This document shows positions 18,079 through 26,078 of a stretch of 64,000 nucleotides of DNA, in pieces. Origin of the DNA: Streptococcus henryi DSM 19005. Lineage in GTDB: Bacteria; Bacillota; Bacilli; Lactobacillales; Streptococcaceae. The translations under genes were made by a program, and so were the position numbers. Every line of letters begins with the position of its first letter. Position 1 is the first letter of the stretch. The notes below the pieces were generated by a model. That model made no database searches. It was given only the letters and a program-made list of their open reading frames with translations, and was not told the origin of the DNA. The stretch covers positions 62,001 to 126,000 of the forward strand of contig NZ_AQYA01000037.1 of NCBI RefSeq assembly GCF_000376985.1, given 5' to 3'.

Positions 18079-18102
18079 AAGGAGCTATTTGGCTCCTTTT
18101 TG
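18079..18102 (+). terminator. Intrinsic terminator of glnRA
   Basis: AAGGAGC and GCTCCTT arms around a six-base loop, then a T run, about 65 bases after the glnA stop. Confidence 0.85.
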
Positions 18103-18189
18103 TTTGGACTTTTTGGACAATTTGAGGCTATTAAACAATTTTTTCAAAGAAGTAAGCCTCATTTTTAAATTTTTGGTATAATAACAGTT

Positions 18190-18421
18190 AGAATAAAAAT
18201 GAAGCTATCTATCTTATGATAATTCTTCAAAATCATATCAGCAGACCTTAGCCCTTGTGGATGTGTTTATTATCTGTATATTATAGGTAGTAAAACATCT
18301 GGGAGTAGGCAGGCTATCTGTCAAGTAAACTATTTGAAAAAGTAGTTATTTTTGTGAGGTCTTAGTGCATTTATGTTAAGTGACCCATGAAAATGATATG
18401 TCGCTGAGTTTAATGCTTTTT
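18190..18421 (+). ncRNA. Structured non-coding RNA, possible 6S RNA
   Basis: No gene fits the 390-base gap before degV. An extended -10 (TGG TATAAT, ending at 18182) would start an RNA near 18190. ATAAAAATG near 18193 can close with CATTTAT near 18375; AGACCTTA (18243-18250) pairs with TGAGGTCT (18355-18362); GATGT (18260-18264) with ACATC (18295-18299); AACTA (18328-18332) with TAGTT (18343-18347). The end is a terminator: AGTGAC/GTCGCT and GCATT/AATGC followed by TTTTT. A rod of about 185 bases with paired ends suits 6S RNA, but I cannot run a covariance search. Confidence 0.5.
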
Positions 18422-18493
18422 ATATAATAATTGATTTTGTTGAATAATAGCGATTTTTTTAGATACTAGATATTATCAAGAATAGGAAAGAAA

Positions 18494-19330
18494 ATGAGTA
18501 AAATTAAAATTGTAACAGACTCTTCATTAACAATCGAGCCTGAACTAGTTGAAAAATATGATATTACAGTCGTGCCATTGACTGTTATGGTTGATGGAGA
18601 ACTTTACTCTGATAATGATTTAAAAGAAGAGGGCAAATTCCTGAATATGATGCGTAATAGTAAGGAATTACCTAAAACAAGTCAGCCACCTGTTGGTGTA
18701 TTTGCTGAAGTGTATGAGAACCTAGTTAAAGAGGGTGCAGAACACATCGTATCAATCCATATTACTCATACCTTGTCAGGAACTGTGGAAGCTGCGCGTC
18801 AAGGTGCCAATATTGCTAATGCACCTGTTACTATTATTGATTCAACCTTTACGGACCAATGTCAGAAGTTTCAAGTCGTTCAAGCTGCTAAATTAGCACA
18901 AGAAGGTGGAGATTTAGAAGCAGTTCTGGCTCGTGTTGAGGAAGTTCGTCAAAAATCAGAATTGTTTATCGGGGTATCAACACTTGAAAATCTGGTAAAA
19001 GGTGGCCGTATTGGTCGTGTGACTGGATTACTCAGTTCCCTACTTAATATTCGTGTTGTGATGGAACTGAAAGATCATATCTTAAATCCTGTTATTAAAG
19101 GTCGTGGAGCAAAGACATTTAATAAATGGCTTGATAGCTTTATTGAGCACGCTAAAGAAAGAAAAGTAGCAGAAATTGGTATTTCTTATTGCGGTAGTAT
19201 TGATATGGCCAATGGTTTTAAAGAAAAATTAGAAGTGCTCGGCGCACCGATTGCTGTTCTTGAAACTGGTTCAATCATTCAAACCCACACAGGAGAAGAT
19301 GCCTTTGCTGTGATGGTACGCTATGAATAA
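18494..19330 (+). CDS. DegV family fatty-acid-binding protein
   Basis: 278 residues, family length. Opens with [26 protein letters not shown], followed by the lipid-binding [17 protein letters not shown] and a GGRIGRV segment. DegV/FakB proteins bind a fatty acid so that FakA can phosphorylate it; whether this paralogue is a FakB cannot be said. It overlaps the next gene by eight bases. Confidence 0.92.
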   Translation: MSKIKIVTDSSLTIEPELVEKYDITVVPLTVMVDGELYSDNDLKEEGKFLNMMRNSKELPKTSQPPVGVFAEVYENLVKEGAEHIVSIHITHTLSGTVEAARQGANIANAPVTIIDSTFTDQCQKFQVVQAAKLAQEGGDLEAVLARVEEVRQKSELFIGVSTLENLVKGGRIGRVTGLLSSLLNIRVVMELKDHILNPVIKGRGAKTFNKWLDSFIEHAKERKVAEIGISYCGSIDMANGFKEKLEVLGAPIAVLETGSIIQTHTGEDAFAVMVRYE

Positions 19331-20168
19331 AAAAGGATTTTTAGCTGGGCTTACTTTCTTTCTAGTAAGCCTTTTGCTGTTTGTATCAATTTTGAATGCT
19401 GTTATCCCAAAGTCAAATACAGAGTTGACAAAACAAGATTTTTTATCGCAAAAACAAGTTAAGTTTTCCTATATTGCAATTGGTGATTCTTTAACTGAAG
19501 GAGTGGGAGATACCACTGATCAGGGAGGATTTATTCCACTTTTATCTCAAGAACTGACAAGTACATATCAATATAAGGTTGAATATAGTAATTATGGCGT
19601 TTCGGGTAATACGAGCAAACAAATTTTGAAGCGCATGAAAACAGAGTCGGAGATTGAGCAGGATTTAAAGAAGGCTGATTTAATGACTTTAACTGTTGGT
19701 GGTAATGATGTAATGGCTGTCATTAGAAAAAATTTGACCAAGCTTGAGGTTTCAAGTTTTGTAAAACCTGCCAGTGAATATCAAAGTCGATTAAGACAAA
19801 TCATTAATTTAGCACGAAAAGAAAATGCTAATCTTCCTATTTATGTTTTGGGAATCTATAATCCTTTTTATCTAAATTTTCCCGAAATGACTGAAATGCA
19901 GGGAATTATTGATAATTGGAATAAAGCGACTGAAGCTATTGTTAAAGAGTATGACAACGTTTATTTTGTACCGATCAATGATTTAATTTACAAAGGAATT
20001 GAAGGAGAGGAATCTGAGGAGCAGGCATCAAGTAGTCAAACTACGGTTATTAATGACGCCTTATTTACAGGTGACCACTTTCATCCAAATAATGTAGGTT
20101 ATCAAATCATGGCAAATGCTGTAATGGAGGAAATCAGTGAAACAAAAGACAAGTGGAAAAAAGATTAA
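19323..20168 (+). CDS. SGNH/GDSL family lipase or esterase, membrane anchored
   Basis: 281 residues. An N-terminal hydrophobic helix (residues 5-28) acts as signal anchor. SGNH blocks are [12 protein letters not shown] (Ser), the glycine in [14 protein letters not shown] (Asn) and [10 protein letters not shown] (Asp-His). The protein should act outside the membrane as a deacylase. It lies between degV and a YpmS-like gene, a conserved streptococcal cluster. Confidence 0.9.
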   Translation: MNKKGFLAGLTFFLVSLLLFVSILNAVIPKSNTELTKQDFLSQKQVKFSYIAIGDSLTEGVGDTTDQGGFIPLLSQELTSTYQYKVEYSNYGVSGNTSKQILKRMKTESEIEQDLKKADLMTLTVGGNDVMAVIRKNLTKLEVSSFVKPASEYQSRLRQIINLARKENANLPIYVLGIYNPFYLNFPEMTEMQGIIDNWNKATEAIVKEYDNVYFVPINDLIYKGIEGEESEEQASSSQTTVINDALFTGDHFHPNNVGYQIMANAVMEEISETKDKWKKD

Positions 20169-20742
20169 TGGCTGGAAGTGGCTTTGTCTGCTGATTATTG
20201 CCTTAAATATCGCCTTTGTAGGTGTGATTACTAGTAGATTGGTTCAAGTAAGGGAACCTGAGACGAAAAAAATTGTTGAAACAACAAAAAAGAGTGTCAA
20301 AATTGGGACCTTTACAACTACTAAAGAGCAGTTGAATGATACTGTTGTTACATACCTGAAACCATATCAAAAAAAAGGTATGACCTACAAACTTTATGCA
20401 GCTTCAACACAAATTCTATTTGAGGGAACCTATACTTTATTGGGATATGAAATTCCGTTATATGTGTATTTCCAGCCAAATCGTTTAGAAAATGGTGCTG
20501 TGCAATTAGAAGTCACTTCCTTTTCAGTTGGGACCTTACCTCTTCCTGAGGAGCAGGTCCTGAAATACATTAAATCAAGTTACAATTTGCCTGAGATTAT
20601 TCAAGTTGAGCCAAAAGAGTCTGCAATTACCATCAATGTACAAGAATTGGATAATAGTGAGGGCGTATACTTAGAGGCTACTTCGCTCAATCTTGTTAAT
20701 GATAATATCAGCTTTGATATTTATAAGAAAACCAATAAATAG
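20137..20742 (+). CDS. YpmS-like DUF2140 membrane protein
   Basis: 201 residues from GTG at 20137, with GGAGG six bases upstream and inside the 3' end of the previous gene. One N-terminal helix (residues 13-33) anchors an external beta-rich domain. Neighbourhood and sequence (YEIPLYVYFQPNRLENGAVQLEVTS) match the YpmS/DUF2140 family found beside SGNH and hup genes. Function unknown. Confidence 0.85.
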   Translation: MKQKTSGKKINGWKWLCLLIIALNIAFVGVITSRLVQVREPETKKIVETTKKSVKIGTFTTTKEQLNDTVVTYLKPYQKKGMTYKLYAASTQILFEGTYTLLGYEIPLYVYFQPNRLENGAVQLEVTSFSVGTLPLPEEQVLKYIKSSYNLPEIIQVEPKESAITINVQELDNSEGVYLEATSLNLVNDNISFDIYKKTNK

Positions 20743-20753
20743 GCGTTAAATAC

Positions 20754-20806
20754 TTGACCTAATGCCCTTTTTTCGATATGATAATACATGTTAAAGCGTT
20801 ATCGCT
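20754..20806 (+). promoter_or_regulatory. hup promoter and leader hairpin
   Basis: TTGACC (20754-20759), 17-bp spacer and TATGAT (20777-20782). The leader has a small AAGCG-TTAT-CGCTT hairpin near 20794-20807, before the ribosome site at 20818. Strong expression of HU is expected. Confidence 0.65.
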
Positions 20807-20831
20807 TAAAAAATATTGGAGGATTTGTTAA

Positions 20832-21107
20832 ATGGCTAACAAACAAGATTTGATTGCAAAAGTTGCTGAAGCAACTGAATTGACTAAGAAAGACTCAGCA
20901 GCTGCTGTTGATGCTGTATTTGCAGCTATCGAAGGCTTCCTTGCTGAAGGAGATAAAGTACAATTGATCGGTTTTGGTAACTTTGAAGTTCGTGAACGTG
21001 CAGCTCGTAAAGGTCGCAACCCACAAACTGGTGAAGAAATTGAAATTGCAGCTTCAAAAGTTCCAGCATTCAAAGCTGGTAAAGCTCTTAAAGACGCTGT
21101 AAAATAA
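20832..21107 (+). CDS. hup: DNA-binding protein HU
   Basis: 91 residues, full length. [52 protein letters not shown] and the C-terminal [11 protein letters not shown] are standard HU. The abundant histone-like protein bends DNA and compacts the nucleoid. The last six codons and the terminator lie inside the prophage att core, so phage sequence supplies the 3' end without changing the protein. Confidence 0.97.
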   Translation: MANKQDLIAKVAEATELTKKDSAAAVDAVFAAIEGFLAEGDKVQLIGFGNFEVRERAARKGRNPQTGEEIEIAASKVPAFKAGKALKDAVK

Positions 21108-21163
21108 TTCAGCTCTAAAAAGCCTATTGTATCAACGTTTCTACGTTGTGCAATAGGCTTTTT
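21090..21163. other. attL core at the 3' end of hup
   Basis: This 74-bp segment, from the last hup codons through its terminator hairpin (AGCCTATTG ... CAATAGGCT, T run), is repeated at 62426-62499. The copies differ at one base only, A at 21131 against C at 62467. Integration therefore restores hup and its terminator. Left boundary of the prophage. Confidence 0.95.
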
Positions 21164-21170
21164 GCTATGT

Positions 21171-21191
21171 TTTGGGGCATTTTTGGGGCAT
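21171..21191. repeat. Integrase arm-type repeats, left
   Basis: TTTGGGGCAT occurs at 21171-21180 and 21182-21191, 11 bp apart, between the core and the integrase stop. The same element occurs three times near attR. Likely arm sites bound by the integrase N-terminal domain. Confidence 0.7.
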
Positions 21192-21195
21192 AAAA

Positions 21196-22338
21196 TCAGT
21201 AATTTTCCATGATTTCGGCTACATTTGCCTTAAGTTTTTTAGTTATGTGGGTATAAATTTGGGTAGTTGTCTTTGCATCTGCATGGCCTACACGGTCCAT
21301 GATTGCTTTTAGGGGAACCCTATTTTCTGCAAGGCGACTTACTAGAGTATGTCGGAAGATGTGACTGGTCAGATTTTTCTGAATCGGTTTATCTAACCTT
21401 TCATTTGCTTTCTTGAGTGCCAGGTTGAAGGCATTGGTCTGGATTGGGACACCGTTCTTTGTTGTAAATATGTATCCCATATCCCTATACCGTGGGTTGG
21501 TATTCTTTTCTAGCTCATTCATGAACTCAAGCTCTTGAATGATTTCCATTTCCCTAGTTGTCATGATGGTTTCACGATAAGAGGCTAGTGTTTTGGGGTC
21601 TGTCTTCTCACCATTACGATAGCCCTCAGTGTGGTCAAATGTCCCATGGAGTTGTAGCACCTTGGTTTCAAAATCATAGTTATGGGGTTCAATGCAAACC
21701 GCTTCACCAATACGACATCCGTTTAGGCTCATAAATTCTGCAAGTAAAGCTGAACGGTAGGTGCTAGGTCGTCGGGCAAATTCTTTTAGTAGAGGCTTGA
21801 TTTCATCTTCCTCAAGATATTTTTCCTCAACTTTTTTCCAATCTTCCAAAGTCTTCTTGATCCTTGGAAGTTTAGCCTTTCTTGATGGATTGTCTTTGAT
21901 GATGTCCAGGTCGACTGCATAATCAAAGGCAAGGTTCAACATGGATTTGTTACGCTCTTTTTTGTTCCTGGAACAATCTAAGTTATCCAAGTAGGTTTGG
22001 ACATATTTAGGGTTGATATTGACAACCTTAATATCAATTCCAAAGCTTTCTCTAATATCCCTTATATTGCCTCTCAGAGAGGCTATAGAGGAGCGTTTTA
22101 TCTCTTGCTGGTAAAATCCCCACCATTGGTCAAGAAGATCTGTAAAGAGCATTTCAGAGCTTCTGAGAGTACTTAAGATTTTAGCAATTTTTTCATCAAG
22201 TATCTTTTGAGCTTCTTTTCTAATTCGTGGTGTGTCTTTTTCCATGAGTACGGATGTTCTTTTCCACTTGTCTGTGTATGGATCTTTATATCTTTCAATA
22301 AAATTTACTTTTCCGCTTTTATGTTGTTCTGTCCACAT
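21196..22338 (-). CDS. int: Phage tyrosine recombinase (integrase)
   Basis: 380 residues. An N-terminal arm-binding domain and a SAM-like core-binding domain (about 65-160) precede the catalytic domain. Catalytic residues seen are Arg 209 (GCRIGE), His 326 and Arg 329 (HIFRH), His 352 (VGHAD) and Tyr 362 (QIYTH). It faces attL, the normal place. It inserts the phage at the 3' end of hup and, with a directionality factor not identified here, excises it. Confidence 0.96.
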   Translation of the reverse strand: MWTEQHKSGKVNFIERYKDPYTDKWKRTSVLMEKDTPRIRKEAQKILDEKIAKILSTLRSSEMLFTDLLDQWWGFYQQEIKRSSIASLRGNIRDIRESFGIDIKVVNINPKYVQTYLDNLDCSRNKKERNKSMLNLAFDYAVDLDIIKDNPSRKAKLPRIKKTLEDWKKVEEKYLEEDEIKPLLKEFARRPSTYRSALLAEFMSLNGCRIGEAVCIEPHNYDFETKVLQLHGTFDHTEGYRNGEKTDPKTLASYRETIMTTREMEIIQELEFMNELEKNTNPRYRDMGYIFTTKNGVPIQTNAFNLALKKANERLDKPIQKNLTSHIFRHTLVSRLAENRVPLKAIMDRVGHADAKTTTQIYTHITKKLKANVAEIMENY

Positions 22339-22416
22339 TGATTTTTACCTCATTTCTTGATAAAATGGGTACAGTAAAAGGCCAGATTTTTACTCTGGAT
22401 AATTACTATATCTGCT

Positions 22417-22461
22417 AGCCTTACGCTCTCCTCGACCAAAATTTGAGCGTAGGGCTTTTTT
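22417..22461 (+). terminator. Hairpin between integrase and the membrane gene
   Basis: AGCCTTACGCTC and GAGCGTAGGGCT pair over 12 positions with one G-T, followed by six T on the plus strand. The neighbouring genes are leftward, so the T run serves rightward transcripts; its role here is unclear. Confidence 0.6.
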
Positions 22462-22464
22462 GTG

Positions 22465-23064
22465 TTATTTCAAACCACTTGAATATTTGTAAGACAATAG
22501 CCAGCTTTCATCTGCTTGTTTAACAAACTCAAGCGAAACACTTTTATATTCTGAACCGCCGAACGTATCATAATCGACGTACTTCGAAGTATAGTCGCCA
22601 GATGTTGACTCTGTCTCGCTTTGGGGCTCTCCGTATTTCGCAATAACATCGTTATAGTTAGCTCCACCAGTTCCTTCCAAAGAATCCCCAACAACTAAAG
22701 CGTCGAAATCAGCTTTTGTCCATGTGAAATTATCATCTACTTCTTGTTGTGATGATTCAATTTCTTTTTCTACTTTCGATACAGACTCATCAACAGCTTT
22801 ACTAGCTTCGTCGAGAGCTTTCCCATACATTGACTGCGTCATCAAAACTACAACCATCGCAACTACAGAAAGAACAGTTCCGATGATAGCTAGAGTTTTC
22901 TTATTTTTTCGATTGACTACCAAACCAATAATACCCAAGATTACCGCAGGAATTGCAATAACGAAAGATACATTGTTTAAAATTGGTATCCACGACCCAA
23001 GAAGGGCGATAGCGCCGAAAACAATGGCTAAAATCCCAAGGACTTTCTTTTCGTCATTTTTCAT
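22465..23064 (-). CDS. Membrane protein with DUF4190-like helices; possible superinfection exclusion
   Basis: 199 residues. Residues 6-75 form three hydrophobic segments with the glycine-rich pattern of DUF4190 proteins. A charged stalk follows, and the last 90 residues (GDSLEGTGGANYNDVIAKYGEP ...) resemble the small external domains of DUF3862/SmpA-like lipoproteins. It lies between integrase and CI and is read from the repressor side, so it should be expressed in the lysogen. That slot often holds superinfection-exclusion genes such as ltp in S. thermophilus phages. Function is inferred only from place and topology. Confidence 0.7.
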   Translation of the reverse strand: MKNDEKKVLGILAIVFGAIALLGSWIPILNNVSFVIAIPAVILGIIGLVVNRKNKKTLAIIGTVLSVVAMVVVLMTQSMYGKALDEASKAVDESVSKVEKEIESSQQEVDDNFTWTKADFDALVVGDSLEGTGGANYNDVIAKYGEPQSETESTSGDYTSKYVDYDTFGGSEYKSVSLEFVKQADESWLLSYKYSSGLK

Positions 23065-23112
23065 ATATTTTCTCCTTCAGCTTTTAATGTGGTTCAGTTT
23101 TTGCACATATTT

Positions 23113-23877
23113 TTATTTTTCTCTATAAACGTCTACAACTTCTCCAATGATTCGGAAGTCGCTATCTCTGTCGATTTTTATATCTTTGTATTCTGAGTTT
23201 AGACTGTGTAGGAATGCTCCATCTTGATTAATGTGAAGTTGTTTGATATATGCATCGCCATAATACTCAAACACTCCTATATCACCGTCAGATAAGTTAA
23301 CAGATAACTTCACAAAGATATAATCACCAGAATGATAGTCTGGTTCCATGGAGTCTCCGTAGATTGGAACGACAAAATCAGCATCTACTTTGACTGGTAA
23401 TTCGATCTGTTCGACTTGAACATCGTTTAGATACTGACCTGTGCCTGCTGAAGCTGGTTGATCGTAGTAGTTGTATGTATAGTATATGGATAGAGGTTCG
23501 TTTACTGTATTCTTACTATCTTCTACTGTATTTTGTCCATCCAAGAGCTTATTTCCATACCGTATCCAGTTTTTGTGATTATTCTGATTCAAATCCATAT
23601 CTAATCTTAAAACTTCGTCAGAGACGATCTTAGGGGCTTCTGCGGGGACAGTAGTTTTATCAATAGGCGGAAACAGGTCGTCTATTGAAATATCAAATGC
23701 ATTCGCTAATTTAAATAAAGTATTCTTTTTAGGTGTTCGAAATCCTTTTTCGTAGTTAGCAATAGTTGTATCTCCCATATCAATCTTTTGGGCTAATTCT
23801 TTTTGTGTTAACCCTTTTAGTTTCCTGAATTCTTTAATTTTGGAACCAATATAGAGAGCTAGTTCTTCATCAGTCAT
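23113..23877 (-). CDS. CI-type phage repressor with S24 peptidase domain
   Basis: 254 residues from ATG at 23877, with AAGGAGGT seven bases upstream; the longer frame to 23910 lacks a ribosome site. The XRE helix-turn-helix lies at residues about 14-65 (LTQKELAQKIDMGDTTIANYEKG). The C-terminal LexA-like domain has YGDSMEPDYHSGDY (Ser) and DAYIKQLH (Lys), and an Ala-Gly in PASAGTG that could be the self-cleavage site. It maintains lysogeny and should be cleaved in the SOS response. Divergent from the early promoter at 23959. Confidence 0.93.
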   Translation of the reverse strand: MTDEELALYIGSKIKEFRKLKGLTQKELAQKIDMGDTTIANYEKGFRTPKKNTLFKLANAFDISIDDLFPPIDKTTVPAEAPKIVSDEVLRLDMDLNQNNHKNWIRYGNKLLDGQNTVEDSKNTVNEPLSIYYTYNYYDQPASAGTGQYLNDVQVEQIELPVKVDADFVVPIYGDSMEPDYHSGDYIFVKLSVNLSDGDIGVFEYYGDAYIKQLHINQDGAFLHSLNSEYKDIKIDRDSDFRIIGEVVDVYREK

Positions 23878-23958
23878 AAGCTTACCTCCTTTTACATAAG
23901 AGTATACCACAAAAATTCACGGATTGAAAAGTTTTTTGTATTTTTCTTAAAAAAACTG

Positions 23959-23987
23959 TTGACACTTCACGTAAAGTGAAGTATAAT
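23959..23987 (+). promoter_or_regulatory. Early rightward promoter with repressor operator
   Basis: TTGACA (23959-23964), 17-bp spacer, TATAAT (23982-23987). The spacer is filled by ACTTCAC-GTAAA-GTGAAGT, a 7-bp inverted repeat. A degenerate half site TTCACG-GATT-GAA lies at 23917-23929 on the repressor side, and a second full site at 25291-25309. Good candidate for CI and Cro control. Confidence 0.85.
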
Positions 23988-24030
23988 ATAATCAAGGTCA
24001 AGGAAATGACCGAGAAAGGAGGCAAGTCCA

Positions 24031-24177
24031 ATGAACGACTTAGATACTTGGCTCGCAAGAGTTGTAACTGGTGTCGGGATTGCAGTAGCAATCTCAAAGG
24101 AAGCTCGCTCTTGGTACGTTAGTATTAAAGAGCAACAAAAAAAGCGTCAACCGAAACCCCGCAAGTGGAAAAGGTAA
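24031..24177 (+). CDS. Small early protein, 48 residues
   Basis: First gene after the early promoter, with AAAGGAGG before ATG. It starts MNDLDTWLARVVTGVGIAVA, has a short hydrophobic stretch (residues 10-20), then a very basic tail (KKRQPKPRKWKR). The position is that of Cro or an excisionase, but no helix-turn-helix is evident. Function unknown. Confidence 0.7.
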   Translation: MNDLDTWLARVVTGVGIAVAISKEARSWYVSIKEQQKKRQPKPRKWKR

Positions 24178-24247
24178 ACGCTAGATAGTTGAGAGGAGGG
24201 GCAACTCCTCTTGGCTATTATTATAAATAAAAAAGGAGGAAAAAGCA

Positions 24248-24319
24248 ATGTTTTGTATTCTTGTTGTAGCAGCTGTCGCTGTCTTGGTTGCCATTTATGC
24301 AGGGGATAAGAAGAAATAA
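24248..24319 (+). CDS. 23-residue membrane microprotein
   Basis: AAAGGAGGAAAAAGCA precedes ATG. The peptide is one hydrophobic helix (MFCILVVAAVAVLVAIYAG) ending in DKKK. The layout, a helix and short basic tail, resembles small membrane peptides and some type I toxins, but no antitoxin RNA is evident beyond a GC-rich hairpin (AGAGGAG/CTCCTCT) at 24192-24211. Confidence 0.55.
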   Translation: MFCILVVAAVAVLVAIYAGDKKK

Positions 24320-24338
24320 GAGTAAAAAGGAAGATGTA

Positions 24339-24539
24339 ATGAATAAAATTGAGCGATTAAAATTTGAGAACAAAGAACTTAGAAACGAGTGTAAGTTCTT
24401 GAGAAAAATGCTTACTGATGAGCGTAAGTTTTTCTTGGAAGCACTGAAGTACGGTTCCGTTGAGGAGTATAGAAAAATGGTTCACATAAATCGTGAACAC
24501 GTAAAAGAGTTGCATAGAGCAACTCAGGATATTAACTAG
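24339..24539 (+). CDS. Small coiled-coil protein, 66 residues
   Basis: Start at ATG 24339 (MNKIERLKFENKELRNE), with AAAGGA before it. Highly charged, with leucine heptads in the first half. Its last eight bases overlap the 3' end of the leftward gene 24532-24744. Function unknown. Confidence 0.65.
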   Translation: MNKIERLKFENKELRNECKFLRKMLTDERKFFLEALKYGSVEEYRKMVHINREHVKELHRATQDIN

Positions 24540-24744
24540 TATGATAGATAGGCATGCAGTAGGCGCAACCATCAAACGACCAAAGAGGGCGTTCTCGGCG
24601 AGCAGCTTCCATAGCTTGAAAGTCATAATCATATTCACCTAGATAAGTACGATTATGTGGGTCAGGAAGATGATTGCAAGAATATTTGTGAACTTCATGA
24701 TTTCCATAAAAATCCGAATTGTCATTGTAACAATATGTAGCCAT
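24532..24744 (-). CDS. Small Cys/His-rich protein, 70 residues
   Basis: Leftward gene with AAAGGAG seven bases before ATG. The sequence has HEVHKYSCNHLPDPHNRTYLG and a C-terminal GCAYC, so Cys and His could bind a metal. Tail-to-tail with the 66-residue rightward gene. Function unknown; not read through from the CI operon. Confidence 0.7.
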   Translation of the reverse strand: MATYCYNDNSDFYGNHEVHKYSCNHLPDPHNRTYLGEYDYDFQAMEAARRERPLWSFDGCAYCMPIYHTS

Positions 24745-24890
24745 AATGATTCTCCTTTCTATAATATTTGACTAGCGATTTTCATAAGGAGTTAAGAGGT
24801 CTTATTCAATCGAATTGTCATACACACAATTATAACAGAAAGGAGATAGAAACACAATATCTTGTGTCATAATAGAAAGTAAACCGCAAG

Positions 24891-25088
24891 ATGTTGATTT
24901 TTCAACATAATATGAAAAAAACATTAAGTAAACTTCTCATTGATAGAGGAATGAGTAAAACAGAACTAGCTAAAAAAACAGGAATTAGCTACAACACAAT
25001 CATGAACATCGGGAAGAAAGATATTTCTTTTAATAAGATGGTTAAAATCGCTGACGCATTAGATGTCAGCCTAGATGAATTTAGATGA
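24891..25088 (+). CDS. XRE-family helix-turn-helix protein, 65 residues
   Basis: LSKLLIDRGMSKTELAKKTGISYNTIMNI, then VKIADALDVSLDEF, is a complete YozG/Cro-type DNA-binding domain. Neither the ATG at 24891 nor the one at 24912 has a strong ribosome site; the family start fits 24912. Could be Cro. Overlaps the region upstream of the next HTH gene. Confidence 0.8.
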   Translation: MLIFQHNMKKTLSKLLIDRGMSKTELAKKTGISYNTIMNIGKKDISFNKMVKIADALDVSLDEFR

Positions 25089-25101
25089 AAGGGGTGATAG
25101 A

Positions 25102-25323
25102 ATGCAAATCAAACTGTATGAATTACGAAAAAAAGCAGGACTGACACAAGCTCAGATGGCAAAAAAGCTGGATATCTCTGAAAACAGCTATCGTATGAAA
25201 GAGCTGGGACGTACAGATTTTAAATTGACAGAGATGTATAGAATCGCCAATCTTTTCAATAAAGATATAGGCGATATTTTTACAGATTCAACTTCACGAA
25301 ACGTGAAATACGTAAGGTGCTAG
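25102..25323 (+). CDS. XRE-family helix-turn-helix protein, 73 residues
   Basis: ATG at 25102 is preceded by AAAGGGGTGA. The fold reads YELRKKAGLTQAQMAKKLDISENSYRMKE, then TEMYRIANLFNKDIGDIF. It follows a first small HTH gene by 13 bases. The codons at its 3' end contain a copy of the CI operator. Possible Cro or second early regulator. Confidence 0.82.
   Translation: MQIKLYELRKKAGLTQAQMAKKLDISENSYRMKELGRTDFKLTEMYRIANLFNKDIGDIFTDSTSRNVKYVRC
25291..25309. promoter_or_regulatory. Second copy of the repressor operator, inside a gene end
   Basis: ACTTCACGAAACGTGAAAT shares both half sites TTCACG and CGTGAA with the operator at 23964-23982. It overlaps the last codons of the small HTH gene 25102-25323 and lies 40-60 bases before the next gene. 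Confidence 0.6.
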
Positions 25324-25349
25324 ATAAGAAGAAATGAAAGGAGGAGAGG

Positions 25350-25508
25350 ATGAACGAACAGACTTTATTAGTGTTGCTTATATCTACAATAGCATCCGTA
25401 TTATTTTCATTGTTTGCATACTTGTTATCGAGCTATCTTTCAAAAAAAGACCGCGACGCAATGTATAAGCGAGTCATGGAAGATTATAAAAAAAGAAGTG
25501 GCAAATAG
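25350..25508 (+). CDS. Small membrane protein, 52 residues
   Basis: AAAGGAGGAGAGG precedes ATG. One helix (residues 5-27, LLVLLISTIASVLFSLFAYLL) then a basic cytoplasmic tail (KKDRDAMYKRVMEDYKKRSGK). Ends one base before the 3' end of the leftward gene 25510-25890. Function unknown. Confidence 0.65.
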   Translation: MNEQTLLVLLISTIASVLFSLFAYLLSSYLSKKDRDAMYKRVMEDYKKRSGK

Positions 25509-25509
25509 C

Positions 25510-25890
25510 CTACTTCTGTGGTTGGTTGAATATATCAGTATTTTCAAGATGTTTAGATAAAGCAGGAGCCATAGCAGTTCCTAAAATAGACATGAATTCT
25601 TTTGTGACCGTATTTGTTAGCTCAGCCTCTGAATGTTTTTGAATGTTTTCTAGTTCTAGTTTGTGAGCTTCCTTCATTTTTTCAATTTCTTGTAAATGAT
25701 TTTTTTCAATAGCATCGAAATCATGCTTATATTGCTTCTCAAGTTTTTCTAGGTCATTCTGGTGTTTTTTCTCTATCTGTTTTATTTCAGAGCGATTCTT
25801 CATCCATGATGCGAAGAAACTTAGTGAACCCGTTATTGCAGCTGGAATTGTTGCAGTTCCTAAAGTGAGCCAAAATTGAAAATCTTCCAT
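25510..25890 (-). CDS. Membrane-anchored coiled-coil protein, 126 residues
   Basis: One membrane helix (residues 8-30), then a long charged coiled coil (35-95), and a C-terminal segment ending in IFNQPQK. GGAGA lies nine bases before ATG and an extended -10 promoter (TGATATAAT) lies at 25921-25929. It is an independently transcribed leftward gene; its promoter layout resembles that of the DUF4145 gene. Possibly a moron. Function unknown. Confidence 0.7.
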   Translation of the reverse strand: MEDFQFWLTLGTATIPAAITGSLSFFASWMKNRSEIKQIEKKHQNDLEKLEKQYKHDFDAIEKNHLQEIEKMKEAHKLELENIQKHSEAELTNTVTKEFMSILGTAMAPALSKHLENTDIFNQPQK

Positions 25891-25920
25891 GAGATTTATT
25901 CTCCAATCGTTTTTAAGACT

Positions 25921-25929
25921 ATTATATCA
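25921..25929 (-). promoter_or_regulatory. Extended -10 promoter for the leftward coiled-coil gene
   Basis: Minus-strand TGATATAAT, about 30 bases before the start at 25890. The same arrangement (TGGTATAAT, then ACGATTGGAGAA) precedes the gene at 26718. Confidence 0.6.
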
Positions 25930-25946
25930 AATTAGAAAGGAATTTT

Positions 25947-26078
25947 ATGAACGAATTAGAAAGAACAGCCCTCAATGAAATACTGAGAACTGTAACTTAT
26001 ATAGCTAAAAAAGTCGATGAAATTGATTCTAAGATTTCTTCGAACGGTTTACAAGTTCTTGAGCATCAAGAAAATTGA
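25947..26078 (+). CDS. Small protein, 43 residues
   Basis: AGAAAGGA before ATG. MNELERTALNEILRTVTYIAKK then a short acidic tail. Its last 50 bases overlap, tail-to-tail, the 3' end of the leftward DUF4145 gene. Function unknown. Confidence 0.5.
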   Translation: MNELERTALNEILRTVTYIAKKVDEIDSKISSNGLQVLEHQEN

